A stretch of DNA of 64,000 bases from Wuchereria bancrofti (taxonomy: Eukaryota > Nematoda > Chromadorea > Rhabditida > Onchocercidae), in NCBI GenBank assembly GCA_005281725.1, contig SSBO01000003.1, positions 1,387,396 through 1,451,395 of the forward strand. Reading direction: 5' to 3'. The notes under the pieces were generated by a model that saw only the letters and a list, made by a program, of their open reading frames with translations, was not told the DNA's origin and ran no database searches. Below, one piece after another: positions 1-11,854 of this stretch. Every line of letters starts with the position of its first letter. The stretch's first letter is position 1. The position numbers and the translations under genes were made by a program.

Positions 1-6
1 ATTCAG

Positions 7-2433
7 ATGGCCAAATTTATCAGTGTTATGCTAAGTGGAAAAGAAGCAAATGCTAATTGGATGAAAACTTATGAACACATTACTCAAATTAAAAAACAAG
101 TGGATCAGCAGTGGAAAGCAAGCAGCGCAAAAGTCTACAATCTTCGACTTTTCGATCTTGTACTCGATAACCAGAAACGTACCAGAACAAAAGTTCAAGT
201 ATTTTGTATACCTGTTTGAATTTCTAAAAAGATAACATACAAAAATATTTGCAATGCTTTTACAGAGTAATGTTTGAATCCCTTGAAGACATTATTTTCA
301 GAAATTTTTGCTTAATTTCTTATTCATTATTGCAAAACAAATATGAAATTAAAAAAAAAAAAGATAAAGCAAAACAGAGTATAGAAAAAAAAAAAACAAA
401 CTATATTTTTAGTCAAAATATAAGGATTTACTCTCGATGGCATTCGATCTTCTAAATGGAGTTAATGAAAATGGCAAAAATAAGCTCAATTTCCGTTTTT
501 TAAGTCCTCGAGTAATGCCTGTGATGCCTGATAAGGTTTTTTTCTTGTTTCTTGAAAATAAAAAAAAAAATAATTAAATCATAATTTTTTGAACGTCGTT
601 TCTTACGTAATTTCAATCACTGTGAACATATTTTCAGATGCAATCCGAAAAACGCGTTTTGTCGCCTTCCATTATGTCATTTTATAAAGATGATAGTCCG
701 GACAACATTATCTCTCTCCCTAAGGTCACTTTTTTTCTTTCATTTATTTTAATTTGTTCAAATTTTAAAAACTGTAAATTTTAATTTCAATTCCGTTTTT
801 TTTTTTTAATTCCAGTGCTTAACCATTTGACAGTACAATGTGTTATGAACATTTGAATGATTATTTCAGTTATTGGAAAAAAGTGGTATGGCGGAAAAAG
901 ACAGACAAGCAGTGCTAGAAATGATAATGGATGTTTCAGGAGCGCGTGTTGCTATCGAAATGGCTCTTGATGTCCTCAACAAAACAAATGTTTTCGATCT
1001 GGATGATATAATTTTTGAGGTTGGTAAGTTCCATATTTTGACATTAGCATAACAGGGGGCCATTTTAGAAAAGAAAGCATTAAAGATAGATTATTTGTGC
1101 AATTCTAAAATTTTAAATTATCAAATGCAAATTTCATTAGTGATTTTTTTTTTTTTTGCATAGAAATGATATTGTTTAAATGATTGCAGACAACGAAGAA
1201 AATTAATCAAGCATTCAAAGATCTGAGAAAATCTTTTAGTATCGAACAAAAGAATGATATGAAAAGCAGAGGATTTACATTCTTAGAAGCATCACAACTT
1301 AAACAAATACTTCGTCAGCAAGGTTTTTTTCACTTTTTAATCAGTCACATAAATTCTCTTTTCAAAATGTGTTAAATTTAAAAGAGGGAAAATTGTTGCA
1401 GGTGTTAAGGAATTGGATGATGTGAATTTTGATTTGGAAAAATATGAACAACTTAATAGAAAAGAACAAGAAGATATGTTATGGAAGAATATTGAACGAA
1501 TTGCAGAGAATGAAACTGAGGTTGACAATTACAAATATTTTTCCTAGAAAATGCTAGAATATATCGTTGCATTGCATAAAATGGACAGAAGAGAATAAAA
1601 AGTAACGAAAGAGAAACAAAAAAATAAAGTAAAAAAAAAAAGAAAATTTCATTTTTTAAATCTTTCAAGTCAATAATAGCATTAATTATAAATAGAAAAT
1701 TTATTGCAAATGAAGAAGAAACATACAATCTATTTGCAGAGATTGTAGAAGAAATTATGTCACTGATTAATAAAAGTTAGAGTTAAAAAAAAAAAAAAAA
1801 AAGGAAAAAACATATCAAAGTGATACATTGACAACATGAATTACTCTCATAGTATCTGACTTAAACTAATATAACAAATTCAATTATTTGCCATTTAATT
1901 TTATATTACAATTATTGTAGGATGTTGACAAATAATCTAAAATTCAATTTAAAAAGTGCACATTTTAGGAACGATATCGAAAGAAACGTGAAGCAATACC
2001 AATGCTTCCAGCAACCATTTTAGCACCATTCATGTTTTCTCCATCTTTTGGTCTTAGTATTTTAGGACCAGTGGTACTATCACCTAGCATTTTTAGTCCA
2101 TTAATTTTGAATCCATCTATTCTTAGCCCATATATCCTTTCTCCTGGTGTTTTTCTTCCTTTTCTTATCTCACCTTATATACTTTCTCCGTATATTTTAT
2201 CACCACTTGTTGGTGCACCATACATCTTATCTCCTTATGTTTTATCACCTAATATTATCAATCCATATGTGTTAAGTCCATTAATTCTTAGTCCATATAT
2301 TCTTAGTCCAGATATTATTTCACCACAAGCATTGGGTGGTCAAATTTTATCACCGAATGCATTTTCACCATCAATTTATACGGACAGTGTTCTCTCGGTT
2401 AATGTCCTTTCACCTACCTGGATGTCCAAATAA
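7..2433 (+). CDS. mlt-10-like: MLT-10-like moulting protein, 5' end outside window
   Basis: Exons fitted by eye: 7-198, 413-535, 638-724, 870-1019, 1190-1322, 1402-1520, 1969-2433 (TAA). All phases agree and give 422 residues; the gene starts upstream of the window, because position 7 follows an ATTCAG acceptor. The first exons carry the moulting-cycle domain (Pfam DUF644 family), recognisable from FRFLSPRVMPVMPDK, the LSPSIMSFYKDD block and the SGARVAIEMAL helix. The last exon is a proline array with a five-residue period (xxLSP, e.g. ILSPYILSPYILSP), the hallmark of C. elegans MLT-10 relatives, which are secreted and needed for cuticle shedding. The exon 4 donor could be 1019 (GAG/GTTGGT, keeps frame) or 1023 (stronger GTAAGT but breaks frame); I chose 1019. 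An AATAAA overlaps the stop. The neighbour on the right is convergent. Confidence 0.88.
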
Positions 2434-4021
2434 AATTGATTAGAAACAAGTTGATCAAGATAGAAAATTAGGCGGGAATGCATCGAATACTATTTCCACC
2501 TTATTTTTTATATCCAAGAATGAACATCAATTTCAGTTCTGTTTAGTCTAGATTTATTTTCTTAATTGTGTTACATTATAGGAGCTTGAACTTCAATCCT
2601 CAGTTTAGGCCTGTTTTATTTCGTTTTTTCTTGAATTAAGAAAATTTTGACTATTTTTTCTTTCATGTGAAATACTTCTACTCCTATTTACTCTAAAATG
2701 CCGTTTGAAAAATGTATCATTATCTAGGCATTTTGTTTTTTGTTCATACATTTTATTTGCTATTGCTAAATTCATTGCTCATACATAATTATAATGCTTT
2801 TATCTCGTTTTTTATTTCAAATTTTTTTTTTAATTTTCAAGCTATAAAAATATTTCTCATATTACCCACATAACAATGTTACTTACCTTAAAATCACCTA
2901 TCGCTAAACTAAGGATAGATGAAAAGCTGCCAAGATCTCAAATTCTGACAGTCTAAAACACGCAAAAGATTGAATAAACCAAGAGAAGGTGATGATTTGT
3001 TGAAAATCTTATTGAAAATGAAATCATTCGAATTATGGAAATTCATTTAGTGCCATGGGAAGAATTTCCTTTGGCTAAATTGAATGAAATGAAAAAGTAT
3101 TAATCGGTATTTTCATGTGAGCAAATAGTAAGCAAATGTTAATTGCATACTAATCTTTTGATATCCTTTTTCCTGATTAATAATCTTAATTGATTTGTCA
3201 ATGATTTATCAAATTTAATGCATATTTTTTCCAGAAATCATGAATAACTTTACTTTAGAAAGTTTTTTTAGAGAATGAATAACTTTAGAAAGTTTTCTTT
3301 TTTTTCTTCCTTCACTTTTAGTAAAATTATTTTCTTAAAAATGACTTTTTTTAAATGATTTTCTTAATGCTCAGGTGCACTAAAAGGTACATACTGCAAA
3401 TGTTTGATAAGGCTCGGCACTACTGAGCCTTATCAAATGACTATTGCAAGTTTTTTAGATTTCAAGCCATTTCGATAAATAATTTTCACTAATTATTCCT
3501 TTGAATGACATAACGGACGAGAAAAATGTTTCTGCTGATGCAAGCTGCTTAATAATTAGGAGAAATTTTGAATAGATTGCAATTTTATACTCATAGGAAC
3601 AGATTTGAAGCTTTTGCAAAATTTGGAAAATATGAAAATGTTTTCATAATTATTCTTATCATATTATACTCTTTAAGGATTCGAAGTAATTACATGAATC
3701 AGTTTGAATCTTATTAACCTCTACTTTTTGTCATCGTACCCATAAATCCGATTGCTATTTGTTCTTGTTATCCAATTTACTCAACCTACATGAATCTGTT
3801 GATCTTTTGTTTTGATATGATGCAAAATTAGACAAACTTTGTGTTAATATATTTTTGTCACCGAGCTTCTTCTCATCATCATCTATTGACATCAAAAGTT
3901 TTCTGATGGTAAATATAGAATCATTTGAATGAATATTATAATTACTTATCGTTTTTCTACCTTTCCTTAGATTATACCCACCTGCAATTACAAGCAATCA
4001 ATCATCTATACTCTTTTATTA
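2434..4021. other. Convergent intergenic spacer with hairpin
   Basis: This 1.6 kb lies between the 3' ends of the mlt-10-like gene (+) and the Cys-rich secreted gene (-). It is AT-rich with frequent stops in all frames; short open stretches such as 3755-3997 (-) show no splice signals or protein-like composition. The one structured element is the hairpin at 3395-3448, listed separately. Confidence 0.6.
3395..3448. repeat. Strong hairpin in intergenic spacer
   Basis: A perfect 13-bp inverted repeat (TTTGATAAGGCTC at 3403-3415, GAGCCTTATCAAA at 3425-3437) encloses a 9-nt loop. A second 5-bp pairing (TGCAA at 3395-3399 with TTGCA at 3444-3448) extends the stem past an asymmetric internal loop. 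The total length is like a small pre-miRNA hairpin, but the uninterrupted stem is short, so a miRNA is only a possibility. Confidence 0.6.
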
Positions 4022-7000
4022 TCAGGCAAAAGGTAAGAAAGCAGAATGAAGTGTCTGTAATGTTGCCATAATCTTTTTCTCACAATTACTTTGTATCTGC
4101 TTTGTATGCCTCAATAATTCTTCATACTTTCTCGATGTATTCATTTGCATCATCAGTTCTGTACAACTGAAATATGGAAAAAGTGAAATTTATATTAAAT
4201 TAAAATTTTATTTTCCTAGTTTTAAAAATGTGCTATGAAATTAAACAAAATAATAAATAAGCTGAGAATAATTTTGAACGACAACTTAACTTATTGATAT
4301 TGAACAAAAAATGTTAATTAGCCATAAACTATACGCACTTTGTTTTTTCATCATCATACTTTGTCACTTTTTTGTCACTTTTTTTTCAGCCTAAATCATT
4401 ATATTTTGCTTTTACCTCAACAATAATTATATATGTTCACAATCTGAACATAGTACTGATACTCATTTGTTATGATTTCAACGTCATTCAGCAAAATTCT
4501 ATTTTTTGATACTTACCTGGCGTAATTTGGGCAACATTGTCTCAATGATGTACATTTTTTTCTCATTGGAGCCGTTATGGCCTTGCAATAGTCAAAAGCA
4601 TTTTGTCGTGTTTTCAAATTATTGAATTTGCATTTGTCAACATCATTTGTCCCATTGAGAATGTCATCCGTCACCATCTCTTCACAGATCGTTTTCTGAA
4701 GTTTTAGTTGTGTTATAAAACTTTTATACTTTTATTCTTAATTTATCTATTTGATTGTTTTTATATGTTTGCATAGAAAATGATAAGTGAATATAGTTTA
4801 TCTATAAATATAATTTATCTAGTTTACTTGTTTACTTACTCTACTCTTCTATCATCTGACATCTAAAAGTTTGAAGATCATCTCAACACTATCTCTAATT
4901 AACGTGTGAAATTCATACTTTTACTAACTGAAATATCAGGTCATTCAAAAGGTTACGCTTGACATCATCGTTATCTTCTTTTAATTTCGTTTGTTTTATT
5001 CAGAAATCAAAACGTTACATTATGGATAGGAAGTGGATTCTGGCTGGAAACAGTTTGACGCATACATAATTTACGACTTAGTTCCATTTTATGCAAAAGT
5101 TTTGAGAGCTGCAATAAAATGAATTGTTATAAATGAAACAGATTTTAGCAGAAAGTGACAAATTTCACGAAAATTCAAATACCTGTCGTAGAATATCGCT
5201 TGTTATTGGCCTCAAACATGCTTTGGATACTGATTCCATTACATTGGTAACTTCGGAATTAGTAATAAATTCGGACTGAACAGACATATCGAACAATTTC
5301 GTTTCGGGCACTATAGCAAATCAAAATTTTATCAAGTTTAATACTGTTTGAAACTGTTAAATTCAGTTCATATCTTGAGATCGTTCAATTTGGTTAACTC
5401 ATTGCTCAATGCTAATTGGTTCAGAATTTCAAATTTTATTTTAAAATTTGGTGCTGTTATTTAATGTTTGCTAATTTGGAACAATTCCGATTATGTTTGC
5501 AATTAAGTCTGACTAAGATTAGCACATCTAAAGTCTCATAAACTTTTTGAAGAATATAAATAACCGGATGAAGAGTTTAACATTGTTTCAATCATTATTG
5601 GTAGCATCTTGAAAAAAGTTCTTTAGAAATATTTTCATTCAAATGTTGCACTCTTTCTTGATTAATCTTTGTTCTTCCTACTTTTTTACACTCATTTCCT
5701 CTTCTTTTACTTTTTTCTCTCAAAAGCAATCCTCAATACTCTTTCAGAAGCTGATAGTTGTAGCTGATCAAAAAATTTTGATGTGATTCTCAATCACTGA
5801 TAATATAAAGTGCAATGATAATGATAATATTTTGCAATGATAATATTAATCGTTAACATATGAAAATGAAATGAACCGATGATTAAATTGGGATATGCAT
5901 ATTGTCGTTGACACATCAATTCATGCCATTTCAACTTTTTCTCACAAGCAAGTGTTTTTTGACAAAAAGTAATACTTTCTTCCTGAATATTTTATATTCT
6001 CTATTATCACTAAAGCATACACAATTTCTCTTTTCTTTTTCAAACTTTATCAAATTAAAACTTAACTATGAAATATTTTTCACTTTCTATTTCTGTCTTT
6101 GAAGAATAAAATTGAAGAATAAAATTTTTAGACTTGAATTTTTCATTCTCAAAATTTTTGTTAAGCATTTTACAATTAATTATTAATGCAAAAGTGTTAG
6201 ACAACCTCAGTTAGATATATCGAATCGATAATTGATATTTCTGATTCGTTTCTACCATCACTTTTATCCATTGATAATTGTAATTCAAAAGTTTCATCAA
6301 TTTTTGAATTAAATGAAGCATTCATTATATCGTTTATCGTTAAGGATATAACATTAGGTGTAGTAGAAATATTCATTTTGTCCATTTCATTTGCTAGTGA
6401 TACTGACGAAGAGAAAGGTTTTAAGGATCCTGAAATTACTGATGGCATCGATGTTGATATTTCCAAATCATTATGTTCTACTTTTGAAATGGTTTCAGGA
6501 AGTATAAATAGATTTGTTGCTTCAATCTTTTCGGATGATGGATATGTCATTTTTGAATTTGGGAAAATTGTTGTAAAGTTCATTGCAATTGAAGTGTCTT
6601 CACTATTCGATGTTTTTGTATCGAAGAATTTGTCATTGGTTATAGATGAACTTTCTGTATTTCGGGAAGCTTTTGTATTTCGAGAAATTTTCACTGCTGG
6701 TATTTCGGATACTGTCTGCTGCTCTACTGAAAAAATCTTTTGTGCTTTCTGCAACTATCACTGTGACATAAATTTTTTAATTAATAGCATCTACATAAAT
6801 CTCAATTATATTGTAAAACGGGAAAATTTTTATCTAATAAGGAATTTTTTCTTTCACAAATTTCATTTTTTTTTTCAGATTAAAATCTGAAAACACTTAA
6901 AAATATGTTAAATTATTCCTGAAAGTGTTAAGATTTAAACAAAGAATGTATGCTTCAAAATTAGTAATCTATTTTCAGATCTATCATAAAACCTGATTCA

Positions 7001-7350
7001 TCCAGTTCCATTATTTCTTCACAGTCATCCCAAAGTGTTAGATTTTCGTTCATTATCTTCTCATTCACATCTTCTTGAATCTAAAAAATGAATGATTGTA
7101 TTGAAATGAAAAGAAGTTTGTTTATACACCTGAAATGAATGAAAGAAGTACACAATTCTTTTCTTCTTTATTCAACGTTATGAAATTTGAATTGAAAACT
7201 TTATAACAGTAATAGTAGCAGTCTTCACTTAACAGTAATTACTATCAAATTCAAAAATAATAAATAAAACAATGAGTGTTAGAACCTACTAACATCGGCT
7301 TCAATTATTTGCATTAGCATTACAACCAAAGTTATTTTAAACAACTTCAT
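4022..7350 (-). CDS. Secreted Cys-rich protein with Ser/Thr-rich middle, unknown function
   Basis: Seven exons on the minus strand: 7350-7294, 7080-6993, 6726-6206, 5275-5183, 5108-5019, 4695-4517, 4166-4022 (TGA). Together they make 1,173 nt, 390 residues, and every intron phase matches. The first exon is a clean signal peptide (MKLFKITLVVMLMQIIEA); a TTTCAG six bases before the ATG suits spliced-leader trans-splicing. Residues about 50-220 are rich in Ser, Thr, Asn and acidic residues without Cys, probably a glycosylated spacer. The C-terminal third holds regularly spaced Cys, including SLRQCCPNYASC and IQSNCEKK, suggesting a small disulphide-bonded domain. I do not recognise the family. 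An AATAAA lies at 4020-4015, directly after the stop. The 6206-6726 exon also has an antisense open frame, a shadow. Confidence 0.8.
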
Positions 7351-9306
7351 TCTGTCCTGAAAATATTGTAAAGATGTTAAATTCGGAATGCTTTTGTAAA
7401 TATATTTGAATTACTTCTATTCAACCTTTGTACAATTTATATTATTTAGCTTAAGAAGCAGAAATGGCGCAAATTTGATGCAATTTCAAACAACTTTCAA
7501 TAAAAGAAAAAAATGCTAAGCGCTAAAATTGGTATAAAGATGAGCTGTGGCAATTCAGCAATTACGAATGGCATCGATTAACACAAACCTTCAACAAAAA
7601 TAGGACAACAATTATAGGACAACAATTCAATTACAAATAAAATCAAAAAAAAAAAAAAGTAATACCTAAAAAAAATTTAGTACGATAGACAATGGGAATT
7701 ACTACCTGGACGGCAGAAATTGATAGATAGATGTATGCTTAACTATTTGTAATGGTGTCAGATACCAATAAAAGATTTCAAAAAATTTAAAGAAAAAAAA
7801 TCATAACAAAGGAAGCGTCAAAAAAATAATTGCGCTATCACAATGATATCCGTCTGAAAGTGTTTGTAATGAATAGTTTCAGAGGGAATTGAGCATCAGC
7901 AAAGAAGGATTGAAGATATTTTATTTGTTGCAGATGATCCGACCTATTTAATAGCGATATATTTAAAAAAGGAAAGAAGAACATTGTATCAGTGTGAACC
8001 TTTCATTATGTTTCTGATGTGAGTATTATTAAAGTAATATCTTTTCTGACAATTAAGTTCCATGCTTCAAGTCAGATTTTTAATAAAAATTTGCAATAAT
8101 AGCTTGCAACATTGACTTCTCGTTTTCACCTAATTGAAATTTAAATTTGGCATTGGTATTCGTTTGTATTAAGTAAACATGCAGAGTGTTGTGATTATTA
8201 GGGAATAAAATCTGATTTTTATAGATAAGTGTATATACATATTATTGTTTTCAAAACTTTATGAAACAATACAAAGCGAAATGTATTGATTTCATTGATA
8301 GCAATTCAAAATTTCTAATTCCAAAATGTTAAATCCTTACTTACATAGTGCATATGTAAGCAATTACTGGACAAAAAATTGTCTATTAAGACATTTCATA
8401 ATGACAAATATTGAGATAAATTGGTTTGTTGACAATATATGGAGCATTTTTAGGATCAAAAGTTTGAAGATTTCTTGAAATTATTTAGCTTAGGAACAAA
8501 AATTGTGAATTTGCATGAAGTTTACTAAACGTGATAACTTAACTATCACATCATATTGCTTGATCTGTGTAATCGGAATTACAAATTGAATTATATGAAA
8601 TTTATGTAGACTAAAATTGAAAAGTTGAAGTTCACGTGTAAAGGCTTGATTTTTCTTATTTGTACAACACTTTACTTGTTTGCCTTCTTTTTAAAGTGGC
8701 AATGCAACAACTAAGTTTCCATGTAATAATAAATTTGGAAAAAGATTGAATCCTTGTCCTTTTCTACCAATTAAAGCATTATGCAAATTTATGTATTTCA
8801 AAAGTAAATAAAGTCTAAAGAGATTTCTTTTAATTTTGAACTTTATTTTAAAAACTTTTAGAGCCATACATTTTGTAAATTAACAAAAATGGAAGAAAAA
8901 TTAATTACATCGTAAATGGGTTAATTTTTTTGCAGTTTTAATAAATATTTAAAATTTAGAGATCGAAATGAATAAACTTTTTTTCTAAAAAAGAGAAAAA
9001 GGAAAATAAACGATAATTCCACTCTATCATTCGGTGATTATTTTCATAAATCACAAGTTCTTCTATCACAGTGGTTCATTTCATATAACATTTCTTTATG
9101 ATAAAAAAGTAGATGATAACAGATTAGAAACTACTTCCCTACTTTGTGGTATGTTGTAGTGTAGTACCAGCTGTACACAACGATCATTTAGGTCAAGAGG
9201 TGGTTGAACTGTTTTCTGTCCGCCCCTTTCACCCTTAGTTACTTCTTCATATTTCAGCAAAATATTATCAAATCAGAACTACTTTTTGAGCTGTTTCTAT
9301 CCTATA
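7351..9306. promoter_or_regulatory. Divergent intergenic region between two secreted-protein genes
   Basis: Nearly 2 kb separate the start of the Cys-rich secreted gene (-) from the start of the next secreted gene (+), so this segment must hold both promoters. Sequence is about 70% or more A+T with no convincing exon on either strand. No promoter motif stands out. Confidence 0.5.
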
Positions 9307-11475
9307 ATGTCTCATATTAGCATATATCAGGTATTTTGCTTCCTATCATTATCTGTAGCTTTCGAAGCTAACAATAATCATCTACAACCAACGATGGGTA
9401 TCAAATGTTTACCTAATCAGGTATCATTTTTTCGACCGTTCTTTATCCTCCCTATAATCAGTTCAATTTTAATATTAAATAAATAGATATCGGTTGCTCT
9501 AAGTACTTTTTCTTTGCATAATAAAAGCTTACAGACTTAATCTTGTATGTAAGTTCTATAGATATAATGCTGAAAGGGCTTGATAAAACTTACATAGAAG
9601 GATGAGAAAATTTGGTAATTATCGGAGGAAAAAAAAAATGATGAAATTAATCAAAATTCATTTATCCTATTTTACATCAGGTTGCAAAAACTTTACTTTA
9701 ATCTCATTTTTTAATAACTTCGCTCCTTTCAAATTTCATTCAAAGAAGATTAAGCATATTGCTACAATTTGTTTTTATCTATAGCGATGAAATTGCTTTT
9801 CCATCTACCTTAACACCTATTGAATTATGAATTGAAACTTGTGAAGAATTTCGATTTACAAAAATCTTAAGAAGACTGCGACAATAATAAAATAGAGTGA
9901 AGTTTAGCAGATGAACTAAACTGTTATCAACTTTCTTCATTTGACTGCTAAAATGTCTCTTCTTACAGTCGCACTGAAGTCTCCTTACAGTACCTATTTG
10001 ATGTCATCTCATGGATATATCAGTTGAACAAAGATTCTTTGCTTAGAACTGGCAGAAATAAAAACTCTTTTTGTTATAAAACATTTGCTTATTAAAGGTA
10101 ATAACGAAATTGACAGTTTATGAAGATGGAGCGATTGAAGCAGAATGCAACAAGCTACCGTGTGGTATATCCGGTGCTCACTGTAACGACAATCAAGCAA
10201 GTTGTCGTGCTGAAACTGATACATTTTCCGGTATGAAATGGGCTTCCAACGGACAGAGGTGCATTTTAACACGGAAATGAAATTTCAATCCAGTAATACG
10301 TCAGTAATGAAGTAGAATTGTTTCTATTTCAATTCTAACAGTTCATCATGTAAAGACAACCTTTCTTCGATTAGTTTTTTAGTTAGTAATTTCCGCTTTT
10401 GAAATTCAGTATTTTCAACAGAACTAAATGTGAAACTTTAATTGTCATCAGACCTGTCGGTTCATCTTTTTGTTTGCTCAACGGGACCAAATTGCTTGTT
10501 ATTCTTTTTTACTTAATATTTTTTTGCTTAAAACTTGATCAGTAGTAAATTTAAAAGAAATGGTTTTAGCATTCTACAACGCTGTTGTATAATTTCGGTA
10601 CCACGTAAACTATACATTGGTACAGATTTGGTATCACTTGGATCATATTACACCGGTGGAATGGTGGATCCGAAAGATCTTTATAGTAAGGAAGGATCCG
10701 AATTCGATTTCATCTCGAATGTTCGCACTGAACAGTATGATTCATAAAATTATGTTTCAGATTTTTTAGAGTTTTTCATCTAACTAAAATAGATTGAATA
10801 AAAAGCCTTTCAGAGGTGGCGTACGGATTTGGGTTTACCGAGTAGTATGTCCGAAGACCACGGGTATTTCCGGTAGACCGACCGCGATATCCCAGACACA
10901 ACAGTCAGCCACCGTGCAAAAGTATGACATTTCTTATGGCTGAGACCATTTCTCAGCACAAGAACTTTTAATTATTGCACCTTTTTTTATGAGAGACTAC
11001 GCTGATGACAATTACACTTAATGAGTAATGGAACGGTATATTATTTCAGGTTGGAAGTTGCACACCTGTAAAGATTAGATTAGGTTCTGGTGGTACCTAG
11101 ACCTGAGTTGTGACCACTGTTAGCCTTTTCATAATAGTTAATTTAGAAAAATTTCAAAACATTCCGTGTACACATATTTTTTCTTTGCTTCACTCAAAAT
11201 AAACTCCTAGTAAGTAAGTAGAAAATCAAAGCTAGTTGGTATTTGGATAGCAAATAGATTGAATTGATATTAAAATTCCAAGATCTCAAGTGTAATTCCA
11301 ACTTAGACAAGCATCGAGTAACGGAAATGCTCAATTTCGCAGAGTAGCTGAAGGCATACCAACCGTTTACAAACCGGTTAATCCACTACAATACCGCCCA
11401 CCGAATTGGCGTATGCTGCAACGAGATTCGCCGATTTATGCTAACTCCAAAAATTTATTCGAGAGACTGATATGA
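9307..11475 (+). CDS. Secreted Cys-containing protein, nematode-type, unknown function
   Basis: Five exons: 9307-9397, 10117-10258, 10543-10734, 10814-10921, 11307-11475 (TGA); 702 nt, 233 residues, phases consistent. The N-terminus looks like a signal peptide (IYQVFCFLSLSVAF). It is followed by ECNKLPCGISGAHCNDNQ and CRAETDTF, then a conserved-looking core: QRCCIISVPRKLYIGTDL, SYYTGG, DFISNVR and GGVRIWVYRVVC. The tail is Pro/Arg/Gln-rich without Cys. I have the impression that this core recurs in other nematode secreted proteins but cannot name the family. The exon 1 donor was placed at 9397 (ATGG/GTATCA) because the tidier donor at 9420 breaks the frame to exon 2. An AATAAA at 11550-11555 lies 75 nt past the stop. 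It converges with the P-glycoprotein gene. Confidence 0.72.
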
Positions 11476-11549
11476 AAGTGTAGAAATTGTGAAGTAATAG
11501 TTTCGAAATAATTTTCTGAACTTGTTTCTGCATAACGAAACTAAAAACA

Positions 11550-11555
11550 AATAAA
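11550..11555 (+). terminator. Candidate poly(A) signal AATAAA
   Basis: An AATAAA hexamer 75 nt beyond the stop of the 9.3-11.5 kb secreted gene. The position suits nematode 3' UTR lengths; there is no transcript evidence. Confidence 0.45.
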
Positions 11556-11671
11556 AGATCTCACATGGTACTGTCTTAATATTTTTGCCCAAAAATCTTT
11601 TTGATGAAAAGGTGGGAAAGATTTAAAATGTTAAATGGCTATTTGCAGAACATATTTACACAGAGGATTAC

Positions 11672-11677
11672 TTTATT
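11672..11677 (-). terminator. Candidate poly(A) signal for the P-glycoprotein gene
   Basis: TTTATT on the plus strand reads AATAAA on the minus strand, 178 nt past the P-glycoprotein stop. The two convergent genes here would then end about 120 bp apart. Confidence 0.4.
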
Positions 11678-11854
11678 TCTATTAGAAATCATTCTACATC
11701 GATAGAAAAAAAAATAATTAGGAGAAGAGCTATAAGAAGATAAAGATTACACAATATGTTTCGTCTTCTTCGTGTTCACCGGTGCTTCTTTTTGTTTGTT
11801 TGCGACAAATTATATTTCTGTCGCAAAAGTTCACAAAAGGAACAAAGAGCGCAA

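Noticed and set aside
249..455. 68-codon frame in the mlt-10-like gene
   Set aside because: It runs through an intron; exon 7-198 joins 413-535 in phase without it.
6378..6890. 170-codon plus-strand frame
   Set aside because: It is antisense to exon 3 of the Cys-rich secreted gene, whose minus-strand reading fits splice sites and phase on both sides.
11050..11092. Extra exon (VGSCTPVKIRLGSG) in the 9.3-11.5 kb secreted gene
   Set aside because: All its donors leave a phase that does not fit the strong last exon, while exon 4 joins the last exon directly in phase.
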